Assembly (NCBI RefSeq): GCF_950023065.1 | Contig: NC_088680.1 | Span: forward strand, 42,706,559 to 42,770,558 | Direction: 5' to 3' | DNA length: 64,000 nucleotides | Source of the DNA: Planococcus citri | Taxonomy: Eukaryota; Arthropoda; Insecta; Hemiptera; Pseudococcidae | Shown here: one piece after another, positions 50,001 through 58,800 of the stretch | Position numbering within the stretch: the stretch's first letter is position 1 | How the letters are laid out: the number at the start of each line of letters is the position of its first letter | Made by a program: the position numbers and the translations under genes | The notes under the pieces: model-generated | What the model was told of the DNA's origin: nothing | Database searches by the model: none | What the model saw: only the letters and a program-made list of their open reading frames with translations

Positions 50001-53000
50001 CCAATAATTAGGTAACCGAAAATTTCCAGTAATTTACGAAAAGTAATAATTGGTCACATATAATACACAGTAATTTACCACAAATTACCAACAATTTACC
50101 CGAAATTACTAGTAATCTACCACAAAAAGTGAAAAAACCACCCACCAGTACCCTTCACAAAAAATTATGGATAGTTCACAAAAAACTTGCAAACTTTCAA
50201 GTAGAAATAATGTGAAAAAGTATGCATTAGGAAGTGATTTTTGAAGGTTTAACTGGATTTTACCTTCACTTACCAGTTCATTAAATTTTTCACATGTTCT
50301 CAGAAGTCAGATTGAATAAACACCTTAAAATCAAGATTTGAAATTGCTTCTCTGAATTTGGCAAAAAGAAAATCCCAAATATTAAATACTTGGATAGTTC
50401 AGAAATTGGCTTAATATTATATGTAATAGCCTTATTAGATACACCTATCTCACCTCGAAAGATTCTCTGCACCTCACCCCAGCCTAAAAATACATTTTCC
50501 ACCATATTTTACAACCACACATAAAAAGTTACAAGCATCTAAACGTATTAAAGCCAGAGAAGGTATACAAAAAATCTCAAAAAACCGCCTGCTAATAAAT
50601 ATCTACGCAAACCGTGAACCTCCCAAACCGCGAAAACTTTCTCGTACCGGCGAGATTCTCGCAGCCAACCATCTCGAAATTCAATAAATTAAACCAGTCC
50701 GCAAGTTATGCGCAAATTTCGCACAACTCATTGAGATCGCATAGTACACACTCAGATATATACGAGTAGGTATTCCAACATAGTAAAATTTTCACAGCTT
50801 CGGCTTTCAAGCAAATTAAAAGCAGCAGCTAAGGCGGCGGCAGGTGGCATGGCGCGAAGAAAGGCTACAATGGTAAAAACAGTACTACCAATCGAGCATC
50901 GGTTACGATAAATTTCCAACACCACCACACCGTACCGCGTTTCCATTTCACGACGAGCGACGTTATAAATAAAAAATAATACACGTTTTATGAAAAACTC
51001 CGCCGCGCCGTGTCTTTTTTTTTACTCGGGCGAATTTGCTTTTTAATAATAAAAAAAATATCGGTACCATTTTCATGGTGGAAAAGATGGTCGAAGAAAT
51101 CAATTCTTTAATCTCCGCCTGGCTGGTCCAACCGAACATAATAAATCTTTACCTCGCTTTCCACCTTATTCCTTCTTATCAAAGGATAAAAATTAATCTA
51201 CAAAATAACTATCGAAGCCAAAGCCAAAATCGTACCAAGTACGAAAGCTGGAATACATCAAACGTAAAAAAGTAACCCTTACTTATTCTTTTCACAAAAT
51301 TTCCATTCTCCAGTTTCGAACGAAATTTCTCGAAGTCTCGTTTCAAATTCTGCAGATAGTCGCGGTTCACGGGAGACTCATTGTGTATCATTTCTTCGAT
51401 TTCGCTGATTCTGTAAGGGAAAGAAGAAAAAAGTAGCAAGAAAAAGCAACATTAGATAAAAGAACATTCAAATTACAAAATCAATTGGAGTAAAAGTATT
51501 AATCGCAATAGTTTAATCATTCGATGCCTTCAAAGTACATAGTACTACACGGAAGATTCGTTAAAATAGGAAATAAAGTAATGAAAAATAAAGATACCCA
51601 TCGAGCGAGGAAGTTCTCTTTACTTACGAATTTTAACGCATTACCGAATTAATTTTCCAACTCATTCATCGAATACTTACATTTTTCCTCTCTATACATT
51701 TTCAATCCAAGTTCAGGGTATTATTTTTACTAATAATTCTTTCGATTAGTACCAAGTATCCGATACGGTTTGCATTTTGAGGAAATAACTAATTAATTTT
51801 TCATTAAAGATTTAGGATGTATTTCTACCTCACCCTCGCGAGCCACATTTTCTCGTATTTGGCTTCTTTTTTCAGTAAATATTGACAAAGCGTTGGCAAA
51901 ATCTCGAATCAAGTTTTTCTCAACGACGACGAGTAGGTACAAGGTTCATTTTGTCTCGCCGTTTCATCATCATAACAACAAAAGATCCTATTTCTGAATC
52001 CGAATCCAATTCGAGAACGACAAGTTTTTAAATAATAAACTTGTCGAGCTTCCCAATAAGGCTACACGAGCCTTGGAAATTTATTTTTGAAATTTTCAGC
52101 GATTTTTAATACGACTCTGAAGCATTTACTACGTTATTCGTACCATTTTGTCAGAAATGCGAAAATTCACACGATCGATAATTATTTCCATACCAATTTT
52201 TTTTCAAGTAATTTTAAAAAAATTTGAAGCTATTATTAGGTTGAAAAAAATACCTACGTAGGCTTACAAAAATTGTTCAAAATTACAACAAAAAATATAG
52301 GTAACTCGTATGCAAAAAAAAAAAAAAAGAAAGAAAAAATAAAACGAGAAGAATTTTTTGGTTTTCTCATCAAGGTTGTTTTCAGGGACGAATAAGAGAA
52401 GATCTAATTTTACTCACCCAAAGTGAAAAAAAAGAAATACAAAATTTTGAACAGGTTTTGTCAACACAACTCGTGGATATTTTTTGGCATTATTGTGAAC
52501 TTTCCCTCAATTTTTCCAATGTTTCGTGAACTTTTTAAAATTCTCAATTTAAATTTTTTCACAATATTTCAGACAAATTGAACGATATTTTTCAAGCTGG
52601 TACATTTCGCAAATTTTAGCTTTGGTACCATTATTTTTGTTACATTTTAGTGATTTTTATAATTCGTTTTAATAATATTTAATCAATTTTCCAAAATTTT
52701 CTGCTACAATTTTTGTTTCTTCCAAGTTTTTAAAAACAGTTTATCAATATTGACCATCTGGGCATCTGCCATCATTTTTGCATCTGTTTAACAAATTTTT
52801 CTAACATTTAAGCAATTTTGACAAAATTTCTTTCAATTTTTATAATACATACGTTCATTATTTATGTGATCTGTCACGAGAAAACCAACTTAGTGTCCAA
52901 AAAATCGATATCTTTTTTATGGTGGATATTAGTAGTACTTAGGGTGCTGAATCCCACAGTGGGGGTTGAAACGTTCGCGAACGATTCTCTTGACCCTAAA

Positions 53001-56000
53001 TCTGAGGTCAAAAAAATAGAGCAACTACAGTAAAAATTGAATTTTTTTTTTTTCTTGAAAGGTAGGTATGTTCTAGGGAGTCAAAATGCAAATTTTTGCA
53101 ACAATCGGCTCACATTTGAAGTGCCATAATTATTTTGAAATTTGAGTAAGGCTTGAGTTGGAAAGATCAACTCTTTTCACCTTGAACAAATTTGTTAAGA
53201 AACGTGATAAATTTAATAACAATAACTTATTCTTTATTAATAATTCATACTCGGGTAGTTTTTGCAACATTTTTGGCAAAAATTCAAAAAAATCGAAAAA
53301 ATTGATTTTGGGAAATTTCGATATTGGACTTGGCAACCTTGAATCTGATGATTCTGAGTCTGAAAAAAAAATCGGGTCATGTTGGCACTCATGGGGGCCA
53401 AAAGCGGTGCAAGTTTCATGGACCTACAAATTTTAGATCACCTGATACATAGACTCAAAACTTCAAATGCCCTTCCTGTAAAATTTACGTTTTGGACACT
53501 AGGTTGGTTTTCTCGTGACAGATCACATATTTTTAATAATCAATTTAAGTAAATAGCCATTCCCAACAATTATTTCAACATTGAAGATGAATATAAAAAG
53601 TTCGTTGCTCCTGGCGCAGAACCCACCTATCAAGTTTCACGTGAAGTCGAATCAAAAATTGAGTCCGGTTTTCCAACCTGACTAATTTTTTTCCTCATGA
53701 GCTCATCCCAGCTCTATATGACCTAGTAAAATAACCAACATCATTTCCATACTAATTTTCAAAGGGGTCGAGGCGCAGGGGAGAGGCAAGTTTCTTAACT
53801 TTAATGAATTTCATTAAAACTTTATTCGTTTCTTTAACATTTTTCATGAAATATATAGAAAAAATTAGTTGCTCCTGGCGCAAAACCCGCCAGGCTCATT
53901 TCATACAAATTCTAATCAAAAATGAAGTCTGGTTTTGTGGTCCTCCGATTCCACTCATGTTTTTCACAAGCTCCCAACCCCCCCCCCCCCCCTCATGACC
54001 TAATAAGAAACCAACACTATTACGTATACGTACCTACTATTTTTCCAAGGGGTGGGGGATGGAGGGGATTGGAGATTGGAGTCTCGTCATTTTTACAATT
54101 TTCTGTTTAAAAATTTTTCTGATACTCAATTCATCATTTTTACAAAATTTTACTTAAGTACTTCATTTTGATGAGTAACATTCAATCAACTTGATTGCCC
54201 TTTTCAAAAAAAAAATCCAAAATATCGAAAGGAAGAAAAAAATTCCTCCTGGCGCAGAATCCGCCCGGATCATTACACATCCACTCGAATCGAAAATGAA
54301 GTTCGATCCATCAATTTTGCTCATTTTCATCACGATTCGATTATTCGTCTACTTTTTGGATTCAACCTCTCAGTGCCCCTTTCAATCAGGTTTTTTTTTT
54401 GGTAAAATGACTAAAAAATGAATGTAAATAATGGTAGTTATTCCAGCAGACCATTGGAAGGAACTTAACAGAGAAAATTTGAGCGAAACTGGGGACCTGA
54501 CTTCTTTTTTGGCTCGAGTTGATATGAAATACTCTAGGTCGAGTACTTTTGAAGATCTTATCTTTTTCCAACACAAATGAGTTTTCAAAAGCTTAGCAAT
54601 ATGTCTATTTTTCAAGTAGAATATTTTTTCCGAATCAAAATTCACACGCACAACTTTCTATTGATATCTTAAACGAAAGATTCAAACGTACCGCAAAGTT
54701 ACGCTCAACTTCTCTTTTTTCTCCTAAAAACCACCTCAATTAGACACCAATTTCCTGAATAGGTACAAACACTCGTCACGAATCTTAAAACTTATTCCAT
54801 TGATCGACTCATCACAGTGTAAGGTTGACGTACTCGTATATTCTTATTTTCAAAGCGACTCAAAAGATAAAAGGAAAAAAGGAATCCACACGTTCGATGT
54901 ACTTTTCGCTTCATTAAACGCGCGACTCGTTTTGGCAATTTTCTCAAGGTAGAGAATTTTTTTTCATCGCCCTATAATAGCTTCGTAGAACAAAACTTAC
55001 AGCCCATAACAGTCTCCACACAACCGCAAACGAGTATACAAAAAAATCCACCACGAAAACGGCCAGCGCTGGTCACAAAGTAACGTTTTCTTTGCTCAAA
55101 TAAAACGACCAGTCGTCTCGTTAGAAAGGAAAAAAAAACTACCAGTGAGTAAAGAACGAGCAAAAAAGGGGGGGAGCAGTACGAATGGTTTTTCGAAAGA
55201 CCTATGTGTGTGGGGGTATCTAGTGCTATCTTCTGTACATTATTACGATGGGAACAACCGAGTTACGAGGAGACTTTTGTTTTTCTCGTCAACGTTACGG
55301 ACGTTTAAGTTGAAATTCTTCGTCGCAGGATGGCTATTAGGAAAAATGTAAATTTTTCCTAATGCTGTGTTTCGTTCTCAATGGCAACGTTAGCGTGTGT
55401 ATTGAAATTCAAAAAGGACTGCTAAACAATAGCTCGCGTTACTATCTACGAGCTAGTTTTTTTCTTCGCCTCACGGGACATTTACTCAGCAGTAAATATA
55501 TTTTTTTCTCCATTCTTAAAATATACTGCAAATAATTTATGCTCCACAAGTGGCAAATACATGTAAATTCCTTCGGGGGCGTGGTTATTCTTTACTTTTC
55601 TCCATATTCCAAAGAGTTGGGTTTACTCATGTACCAGTAATTACATTCAACATCGTTTTTATCGTCGTCGAATCGATTTTTCACCATTGTCGTCATATCT
55701 ATACACATTTTGCCGAAATTCTTCATTCGAAATGTAACATTTTTGCCTCCGCGCACCGCCTACGATCGTTTGCAGAAAAAAAAATAAATAAAAACGTAGA
55801 AGTAAAGATACACATCGCACCACCGCATAAAGATAGATAAATGAACCACAAACAGTACGCGGCAGTCCGACTTGAACCCATCCGATAAAAAAACCATACA
55901 TAAAACATACGAAGATTTAATATTATTTATCCCAAACACGCCAACGGTCTACTCGAGATTTTTATTTGTAGGTAGGTGCTGCTGGATTGGTGCTTTCTTT

Positions 56001-56138
56001 CCCAAGTTATTTATTTTTCTTTCACTGCTCTAGAATATTTTCCGTTTAAGATTGTAAAATACATACGTAAGTATATAAATCGGTCATACCTGCTTTCCAG
56101 CGCGACTAGATCCATTTTCACGTCATCTGAACAAGTAT
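23058..56138 (-). CDS. Pde9: High-affinity cGMP phosphodiesterase 9, 5'-partial
   Basis: The enzyme hydrolyses 3',5'-cGMP to GMP. Thirteen exons join in consistent phase, in transcript order: 56090-56138, 51283-51410, 35853-35952, 30795-31032, 30466-30588, 30018-30284, 29799-29888, 27066-27227, 26245-26451, 26008-26141, 23587-23757, 23289-23506, 23058-23194, giving about 673 residues. PDE signatures are intact: PFHNFRHSFCVTQM, ICHDLDHPGYNNIYQ, LAIRYNDISPLENHHC, CILATDMARHNEI, VADISNEARPM, LPVTPFMDRE, and the substrate glutamine in SSQCSFIG. The metal ligands (second His of HNFRH, HD of CHDLDH, Asp of ADISN) are all there. The PDE9 type is clear from the ARTEL/RYNDISPLENHH, EARPM and SDKEKEEGLPV neighbourhoods. 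The region before the catalytic domain is charged and helical (ISEIEEMIHNESPVNRDYLQ). After it comes an unusual Ser/Lys-rich tail of over 200 residues. The acceptor before the first exon shows that more 5' exons exist. Confidence 0.95.
23289..23506 (-). CDS. Pde9: Pde9 exon: basic tail segment
   Basis: The acceptor is CCACTTTCAG and the donor GTAATC. It encodes STNAIPEGSSELHNALNDKL and a basic RLMNRVVRDFRGTKNKV stretch. Confidence 0.83.
23587..23757 (-). CDS. Pde9: Pde9 exon: Ser/Arg-rich tail segment
   Basis: The acceptor is TTCTGTTTAG and the donor GTAAGC. The phase-matched frame encodes SGVRSHPGSRKGSREKTQD and SWSSSENTSSYEDR. A second frame is also open (KIWIFHEYAATKDQIVLAIA), but phase with both neighbours favours the serine-rich one. 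Confidence 0.75.
24345..24552. mobile_element. Copy of the AGGGGTTCCATGGAAAAGG MITE
   Basis: The left end is AGGGGCTGCATGGAAAAAGGG and CCTTGGCCA. The right end is TGACTAAGGCC, TCTTTTCCATGGAATCCCT, the inverse. It shares the internal TCTTCCATGA / TTCAATATTATTGAATAT region with the copy near 22 kb. Confidence 0.75.
24780..25745 (-). repeat. Third block of the CAAAAAGTCTTGCTTTTTG family, reverse
   Basis: About 20-25 degenerate units such as GGCAAAAAGCAAGGCTTTT and TGGAAATTTCTGGCAAAAA, inverted relative to the Imp intron copies. Confidence 0.75.
26008..26141 (-). CDS. Pde9: Pde9 exon: acidic tail segment
   Basis: The acceptor is TCTCCTCAG and the donor GTAAAT. It encodes SEDVSIFSEEGTQSMDEF and an EEEETVTEVAVSEKTLKF run. 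No counterpart in the human enzyme is recalled. Confidence 0.85.
26245..26451 (-). CDS. Pde9: Pde9 exon: end of catalytic domain
   Basis: The acceptor is ATTTCACAG and the donor GTATGG; 69 codons. It encodes PMILQPVQDALDYYRKLNEA (like PDE9A IMLQP) and then a Ser/Thr/Gln-rich stretch ending ANIIQQ. Confidence 0.92.
27066..27227 (-). CDS. Pde9: Pde9 exon: substrate-binding glutamine
   Basis: The acceptor is TTTGATTGCAG and the donor GTAAGT; 54 codons. It encodes SQSDKEKEEGLPVTPFMDRE and QCSFIGIVLLPLFEALVDLF. The invariant Gln (purine contact) and the following Phe are present. Confidence 0.96.
27228..29798 (-). other. Pde9: Pde9 intron, AT-rich
   Basis: It holds another satellite block (27640-28110) and a long A/T-rich stretch with homopolymer runs (T-run at about 28960-28980). 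Small ORFs here are low-complexity. Confidence 0.8.
27640..28110 (-). repeat. Fourth block of the CAAAAAGTCTTGCTTTTTG family, reverse
   Basis: Repeated GGCAATTTTGACAAATGGCA, AAGCGAGACTTTTTAGCA and GGCAAAAAGTGAGAATAT units. Confidence 0.7.
29799..29888 (-). CDS. Pde9: Pde9 exon: ADISN metal site
   Basis: The acceptor is TTTATTGCAG and the donor GTAAGC; 30 codons. It encodes LLMVLIKVADISNEARPMNV and AEPWLDKLFK, with the last metal-binding Asp. Confidence 0.95.
30018..30284 (-). CDS. Pde9: Pde9 exon: NDISPLENHH core
   Basis: The acceptor is ATATTTGCAG and the donor GTAAGT; 89 codons. It encodes VNARTELAIRYNDISPLENH through LATDMARHNEILMNFRE to KKAHKNL, colinear with PDE9A. Confidence 0.96.
30466..30588 (-). 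CDS. Pde9: Pde9 exon: HDLDH metal site
   Basis: The acceptor is TTTATATTATAG and the donor GTATTC; 41 codons, phase 0. It encodes MYAMILKIDLLKHF and ICHDLDHPGYNNIYQ with the His-Asp metal ligands. Confidence 0.95.
30795..31032 (-). CDS. Pde9: Pde9 exon: start of catalytic domain
   Basis: The acceptor is TATGTTTCAG and the donor GTAAGC. It encodes LSTEVLKCLRLPSFDC to FHNFRHSFCVTQM, including the catalytic His and the first metal-binding His. Confidence 0.94.
31690..32440 (+). repeat. Tandem repeat, ~133-bp unit, about six copies
   Basis: Each unit contains TTTTTGAAGCATTTTTGAAG (starts near 31711, 31847, 31981, 32113, 32243, 32373), GAGCCCGAAATTTCTGCCAT, and GAAAAATTGTCATGTGACC, TATCAAAATA. 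Middle copies are most alike. Confidence 0.88.
34993..35023. repeat. CT microsatellite
   Basis: An uninterrupted run of about fifteen CT dinucleotides. Such GAGA-type tracts can bind GAGA factor in insects; no function is shown here. Confidence 0.95.
35853..35952 (-). CDS. Pde9: Pde9 exon: linker before catalytic domain
   Basis: The acceptor is ATATTTTACAG and the donor GTAAGT. It encodes ASNEISPAHRKLKYRRLSD and RQKEVREKFLKL, with phase joined correctly on both sides. Confidence 0.87.
36165..36545 (+). repeat. Direct repeat, ~183 bp, two copies
   Basis: Both copies begin TAGATATAAAACAGG, then TGTCTACCAAAATTTGAT (36167 and 36350), share AAATCGCGACTTTT and a G-run, and end near TTTCCATGTGACAT. 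Confidence 0.8.
37380..37968. mobile_element. Insertion in the RT pseudogene with GGTTTTGGTTTT repeats
   Basis: This sequence interrupts the reverse transcriptase near its YADD motif. It consists of GGTTTTGGTTTTGGTTT runs, a thrice-repeated AATAACGCTCC unit near 37850-37910, and a large palindrome. No target duplication was identified, so the class is unknown. Confidence 0.55.
37423..37575. repeat. 153-bp near-perfect palindrome
   Basis: The left arm (37423-37495) begins ATAATATGTGAGGGCGCATA. The right arm (37503-37575) is its inverse with one mismatch in an A/T run. The 7-bp centre is CCCTGAG. As RNA this would be a ~73-bp hairpin on either strand. Confidence 0.95.
38585..38790. repeat. Repeat with GGATCTGACTAGTCAGATCC palindrome
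   Basis: CAAAACGGCAATATCTGACTG (about 38585) recurs as CAAAACGGCAATTTCTGACTG (about 38751). Between them a perfect 20-bp palindrome sits at 38619-38638, extending to about 32 bp with one mismatch (GAGTATGG / CCACACTC). Confidence 0.75.
38791..41350. other. Intronic stretch without recognised features
   Basis: No gene, element or array was recognised. It is less repetitive than its surroundings; all ORFs are short and unsupported. Confidence 0.6.
41364..41788 (+). pseudogene. Unidentified degenerate coding-like fragment
   Basis: Composition is more codon-like than the flanks, with an open frame at 41406-41666 including VEIEIFVAELEASSKSYAEA and AIRSIAANNAPDLSYQTS. It is headed by an inverted repeat, CATTTTGTCAAG / CTTGACAAAATG (41364-41375, 41405-41416), and is interrupted by the MITE at 41789. 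The sequence resumes at 42583. I do not recognise the family. Confidence 0.35.
41789..42574. mobile_element. hAT-type MITE with GGAAC-rich ends
   Basis: This 786-bp element begins CAGGGCTGGTGGAACGGAAC and ends CACCAGCCCTG. It is flanked by an exact 8-bp duplication, GTTCCAGC (41781-41788, 42575-42582). Both ends carry subterminal runs of GGAAC/AGAAC pentamers in opposite orientation. No transposase. Confidence 0.92.
42893..43345 (+). repeat. Fifth block of the CAAAAAGTCTTGCTTTTTG family
   Basis: It opens with a well-preserved CCCAAAAAGTCTTGCTTTTT unit; later units are degenerate. It directly precedes the larger satellite. Confidence 0.6.
43400..46432 (+). repeat. Satellite array, ~150-bp units, GAGCTTTTTTGAGCTTTAAG
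   Basis: Two related sections. The first (43.4-45.5 kb) repeats ATGGTCAAAAAGTATTTTTT, GGCAAGC and CTTTTTGAACTTTTTCGAGC. The second (45.53-46.43 kb) repeats TTCTTCGACATTAGACTTC, TTTCGATGCTCTTTCAAGG and GAGCTTTTTTGAGCTTTAAG about every 150 bp. Three copies of a third segment (ACGGGTCAAAAGCTTT, AATCGGTTC) lie at about 45424, 46042 and 46330. The first and last are each followed by AATATATAGAT. Confidence 0.85.
46979..47246. mobile_element. Small inverted-repeat (foldback) element
   Basis: The left end AGTTGAAAACCCCTTTCACT, CGATAAAATAAACT is mirrored by the right end AGTTCATTTCATCGAGTGAA, AGGGTTTTTTCAAC. Similarity of the arms extends about 70 bp inwards through CACAAAAAAATCAAAATT. No target duplication identified. 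Confidence 0.75.
47260..49080. other. Intronic stretch, no recognised feature
   Basis: AT-rich with short ORFs only. Nothing else seen. Confidence 0.55.
49100..50125 (+). repeat. 22-bp satellite ACGTAATTTACCAAAAATTACC
   Basis: The core (about 49395-49990) is a run of about 25-30 near-identical units of ACGTAATTTACC(A/G)AAAATTACC. The flanks are the same unit decayed, lacking the CGT. Each unit contains a GGTAAT/ATTACC-type inverted relation. Confidence 0.93.
51283..51410 (-). CDS. Pde9: Pde9 exon: N-terminal coiled-coil-like region
   Basis: The acceptor is TCCCTTACAG and the donor GTAAGG. It encodes ISEIEEMIHNESPVNRDYLQ and FEKFRSKLENGNFVKRI. The charged helical character matches the segment before the PDE9 catalytic domain. 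Confidence 0.88.
52864..53528. mobile_element. MITE-like element with ~38-bp terminal inverted repeats
   Basis: The left end reads ATGTGATCTGTCACGAGAAA, ACCAACTTAGTGTCCAAAA. The right end is its inverse, TTTTGGACACTAGGTTGGT, TTTCTCGTGACAGATCACAT, with one mismatch. The interior is non-coding, though several short ORFs are open. The target duplication is unclear, so no superfamily was assigned. Confidence 0.85.
53590..54400 (+). repeat. Three-copy repeat around CTCCTGGCGCAGAACCC
   Basis: Copies at about 53605, 53868 and 54240 share GTTGCTCCTGGCGCAGAACC, then CGCC(A/C)GG and TCAAAAATGAAGTC(T/C)GGTT-like text. A decayed fourth copy (GCTCCTAACGCAAAAC) is at about 60563. Confidence 0.7.
56090..56138 (-). 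CDS. Pde9: Pde9 first visible exon
   Basis: The acceptor is TATCTTTACAG and the donor GTATGA. It encodes TCSDDVKMDLVALES, phase-matched to the next exon. It contains a Met that might serve as an alternative start. Confidence 0.75.
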
Positions 56139-56639
56139 CTGTAAAGATAAAACAAAAGTACGTACATTTTAGTACCTTACACATAAATTGTCGTTAAGGA
56201 AAAGTACCGGCTACGTAAAAAAAGGTGACCTTTGAGCAAATTTATATGCACGACATTTTCTACTAAAGAGAGAAATTGCGATACCCCTCTTAAATTTCTA
56301 AATTTGTCTTTATATAAGCCTCCTATTTTCACGAAGGGCAGTTTTTAAAAAAAATCGTGGGACTATTTAAAAAATGCGTGATATTTATACTAGTGAAAAG
56401 ATAACGTCACAAAACCATAAAATCAGTACAAAAACATAGAAATATTTTTTAAACTTCATAAAATTTTCTTACATAGGTGCATTTTTCAAGTACTTGAATT
56501 TGTTATGGCTCTATTTTTTCAAAATAAAGAGGAAAAAGCATGAACAAATTTCACTTTCATACCTAAAAATCGTTCATTTTCCAAAATTATAAAACAATTA
56601 GGTACCCCAAAACGGAAAAGTCTCAGAGAAAAATTTATC

Positions 56640-57020
56640 TTTTTGGAGATTGCAGGAGGTCCAAATTAAAAAATTTGTAAATGAAATTCGGAGTTTGCAG
56701 GAACTGTAAGTTACGAAATGGGAAATAAATTTTGGAGCGTGCAGGAGCTCCAACTTACGAAATAATTGGAAAAAAATAAACTACTTAATTTTAAGGTTTA
56801 CAGCAGCTCCAAACTACAAAATACAAATGGAAAATGAATTACGAAGTTTGCAGGTGCTCCAAATTATAGGAAATTTGCAAATGAATTTCGAAGTTTGCAG
56901 AAGCTTCAAACTAAAGAATTGAATTTTGGAATTTGCACGAACTCTAAATTACGAGATTGGAAATATTTCAAGGGCTCTAAATTACAAAATTTGTGAATAA
57001 ATTTTTTGAAGGAGCTCTAT
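56640..57020 (+). repeat. ~55-bp satellite TTTGCAGGAGCTCCAAATTA, left block
   Basis: Units contain AGTTTGCAGGAGCTCCAAAT and TACGAAAT...GAAATGAATTT. The core GGAGCTCC is self-complementary. About seven decayed copies. Confidence 0.8.
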
Positions 57021-57029
57021 AAATTCACA

Positions 57030-58375
57030 TGAAAAAAGTTGAAAAACCCACCTGGTGACTTCTGGTGAATCTGTCACCAAGCAGTCACCAGAATTCGCCA
57101 AAGAGTCACCAGGCATTACAAAAATATTTCCAGGGTCATGAGAACATTCTGATGATTTTTTCATCATAGATTTACCATGAAAAAGACGATAAACCCACCT
57201 GGTGAACCTATCACCAAGAACTCACCAGAATTCACCAAGGACTCACAAGACTTTGGGTCATGAGGACATTCTGATGATTTTTTTTCATCAAAGATTCACC
57301 ATAAAATATGATAAACCCACCTGGTGACTTCTGGTGAATCTGTGACCAAGGAGTCACCAGAATTTACCAAAGAGTCACCAGACATTCCAAAAATATTTCC
57401 AAGGTCATGAGAACATTCTCGAAATTTTTTCATCACAGATTCACCGTGAAAAAGACGATAAACCCACCTGCTGACTTCTGGTGAATCTGTTACCAAGAAG
57501 TCACCAGAATTCACCAAGAACTCACCAGACTTTCAAAAATAAATTCTAGGGCCATGAGGACATTCTGGTGATTTTTTCATCATAGATTCACCATAAAAAA
57601 GACAACAAACCCACCTGGTGTTTTCTGGTGAATCTGTCACAAAAAAGTCACCAGAATTCACCAACGAGTCATCAGACAATAAAAAGAAATCTAGGGTCAT
57701 GGGGGTATCCTGGTGATTTTTTCATCATCAATTCACCTCAAAAAGACAATGAACCCACCTGGTGACTTCTGGTGAATCTGTCATCAAGAAGTCACCAGAA
57801 TTCATCAAGGATCACCAGACATTCAAAAATAAACTCAGGGGTCATGAGGACTTTCTGGTGATTTTTTTCATTCACCATGAAAAAGACGATAAACTCACCT
57901 GGTGACTTATGGTGAATCTGTTATCAAGAACTCACCAGAATTCACCAAGTACTCACCAGACTTTCAAAAATAAATTCTTGGGTCATGAGGACATTCTGGT
58001 GATTTTTTTCATCATACCTTCACCATAAAAAAGACAACAAACCCACCTGGTGTTTTCTGGTGAATCTGTCACAAAAAAGTCACCAGAATTCACCAACGAG
58101 TCACTAGACAATCAAAAAAATCTAGGGTCATGAGGGCATCGTGGTGATTTTTTCATCATCAATTCACCTTAAAAAAGACAATGAACCCACCTGGTGACTT
58201 CTGGTGAATCTGCCATCAGGAAGTCACAAGAATTCACCAAGGATCACCAGACATTCTAAAAAATTTTCAAAGGCAGTGAGGACATTCTCGTGATTTTTTC
58301 ACCATCAATTCGCCATAAAAAGGACAATAAACCCACTTGGTGACTTCTGGTGAATCTGTCACCCTGGAGTCATCG
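57030..58375 (+). repeat. ~145-bp satellite with internal hairpin, ten copies
   Basis: Units start at AACCCACCTGGTGA (near 57047, 57192, 57315, 57461, 57609, 57752, 57893, 58040, 58188, 58331). Each has CTGGTGACTTCTGGTG followed by CACCAAGAAGTCACCAG, a 16-17-bp hairpin, then GGGTCATGAGGACATTCTGG and TTTTTTCATCATAGATTCAC. Confidence 0.92.
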
Positions 58376-58394
58376 ACTTTCAAAAAAAAATTTC

Positions 58395-58800
58395 TAGGAG
58401 GTTTATAAAATTTCAAAATTTGAGAGTTAATTTTGAAGTTTGCCGGAGCTTCAAACAACAAAATAGAACAATAATTTCAAAGTTTGCAAGAGCTCCAAAT
58501 TACGAAATTTGTAAATGAATTTTGGAGTTTGCAGGAGCTCTAGATTACAAAATTTGAAAATGATTTTTGGAGTTTGCAGAAGCTCCAAATTACAAATAGT
58601 GGAAATGAATGCTGCAGATTTTATAGGAGCACTAAACTACACAAACTTTGTAAATAAACTTTAGAGTTCGCAGAAGCTCCATAAACCCATAGTCCATATT
58701 ATGAAAATGTAAAATAATTCTGAAGTTCACTGGACCTACAAATTAAGAAATTTGTGAATGAATTTCGAAGTTTCCTCAGCTCCAAACTACAAATAACAGA
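58395..58800 (+). repeat. ~55-bp satellite TTTGCAGGAGCTCCAAATTA, right block
   Basis: Same family as 56640-57020 in the same orientation, so the 145-bp array sits inside what looks like one older array. Confidence 0.8.

Larger units (their letters stand above)
35953..51282 (-). other. Pde9: Pde9 intron, 15.3 kb, repeat-filled
   Basis: The largest intron. In order along the plus strand it contains a two-copy repeat (36165-36545), an RTE-like pseudogene split by an insertion with a palindrome, a palindrome-bearing repeat (38585-38790), about 2.5 kb without recognisable features, a hAT MITE, two long satellite arrays, an inverted-repeat element and a 22-bp satellite. Confidence 0.82.
51411..56089 (-). 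other. Pde9: Pde9 intron between first two visible exons
   Basis: It contains an inverted-repeat element (52864-53528) and a three-copy repeat (53590-54400). Otherwise AT-rich without recognised features. Confidence 0.75.

Noticed and set aside
49100..50125. CRISPR-like array
   Set aside because: Units are contiguous 22-mers with no unique spacers, in an insect intron. It is a satellite.
54382..55901. Several 60-96-residue ORFs on both strands
   Set aside because: Mutually overlapping, no domains, no splice support; intronic background.
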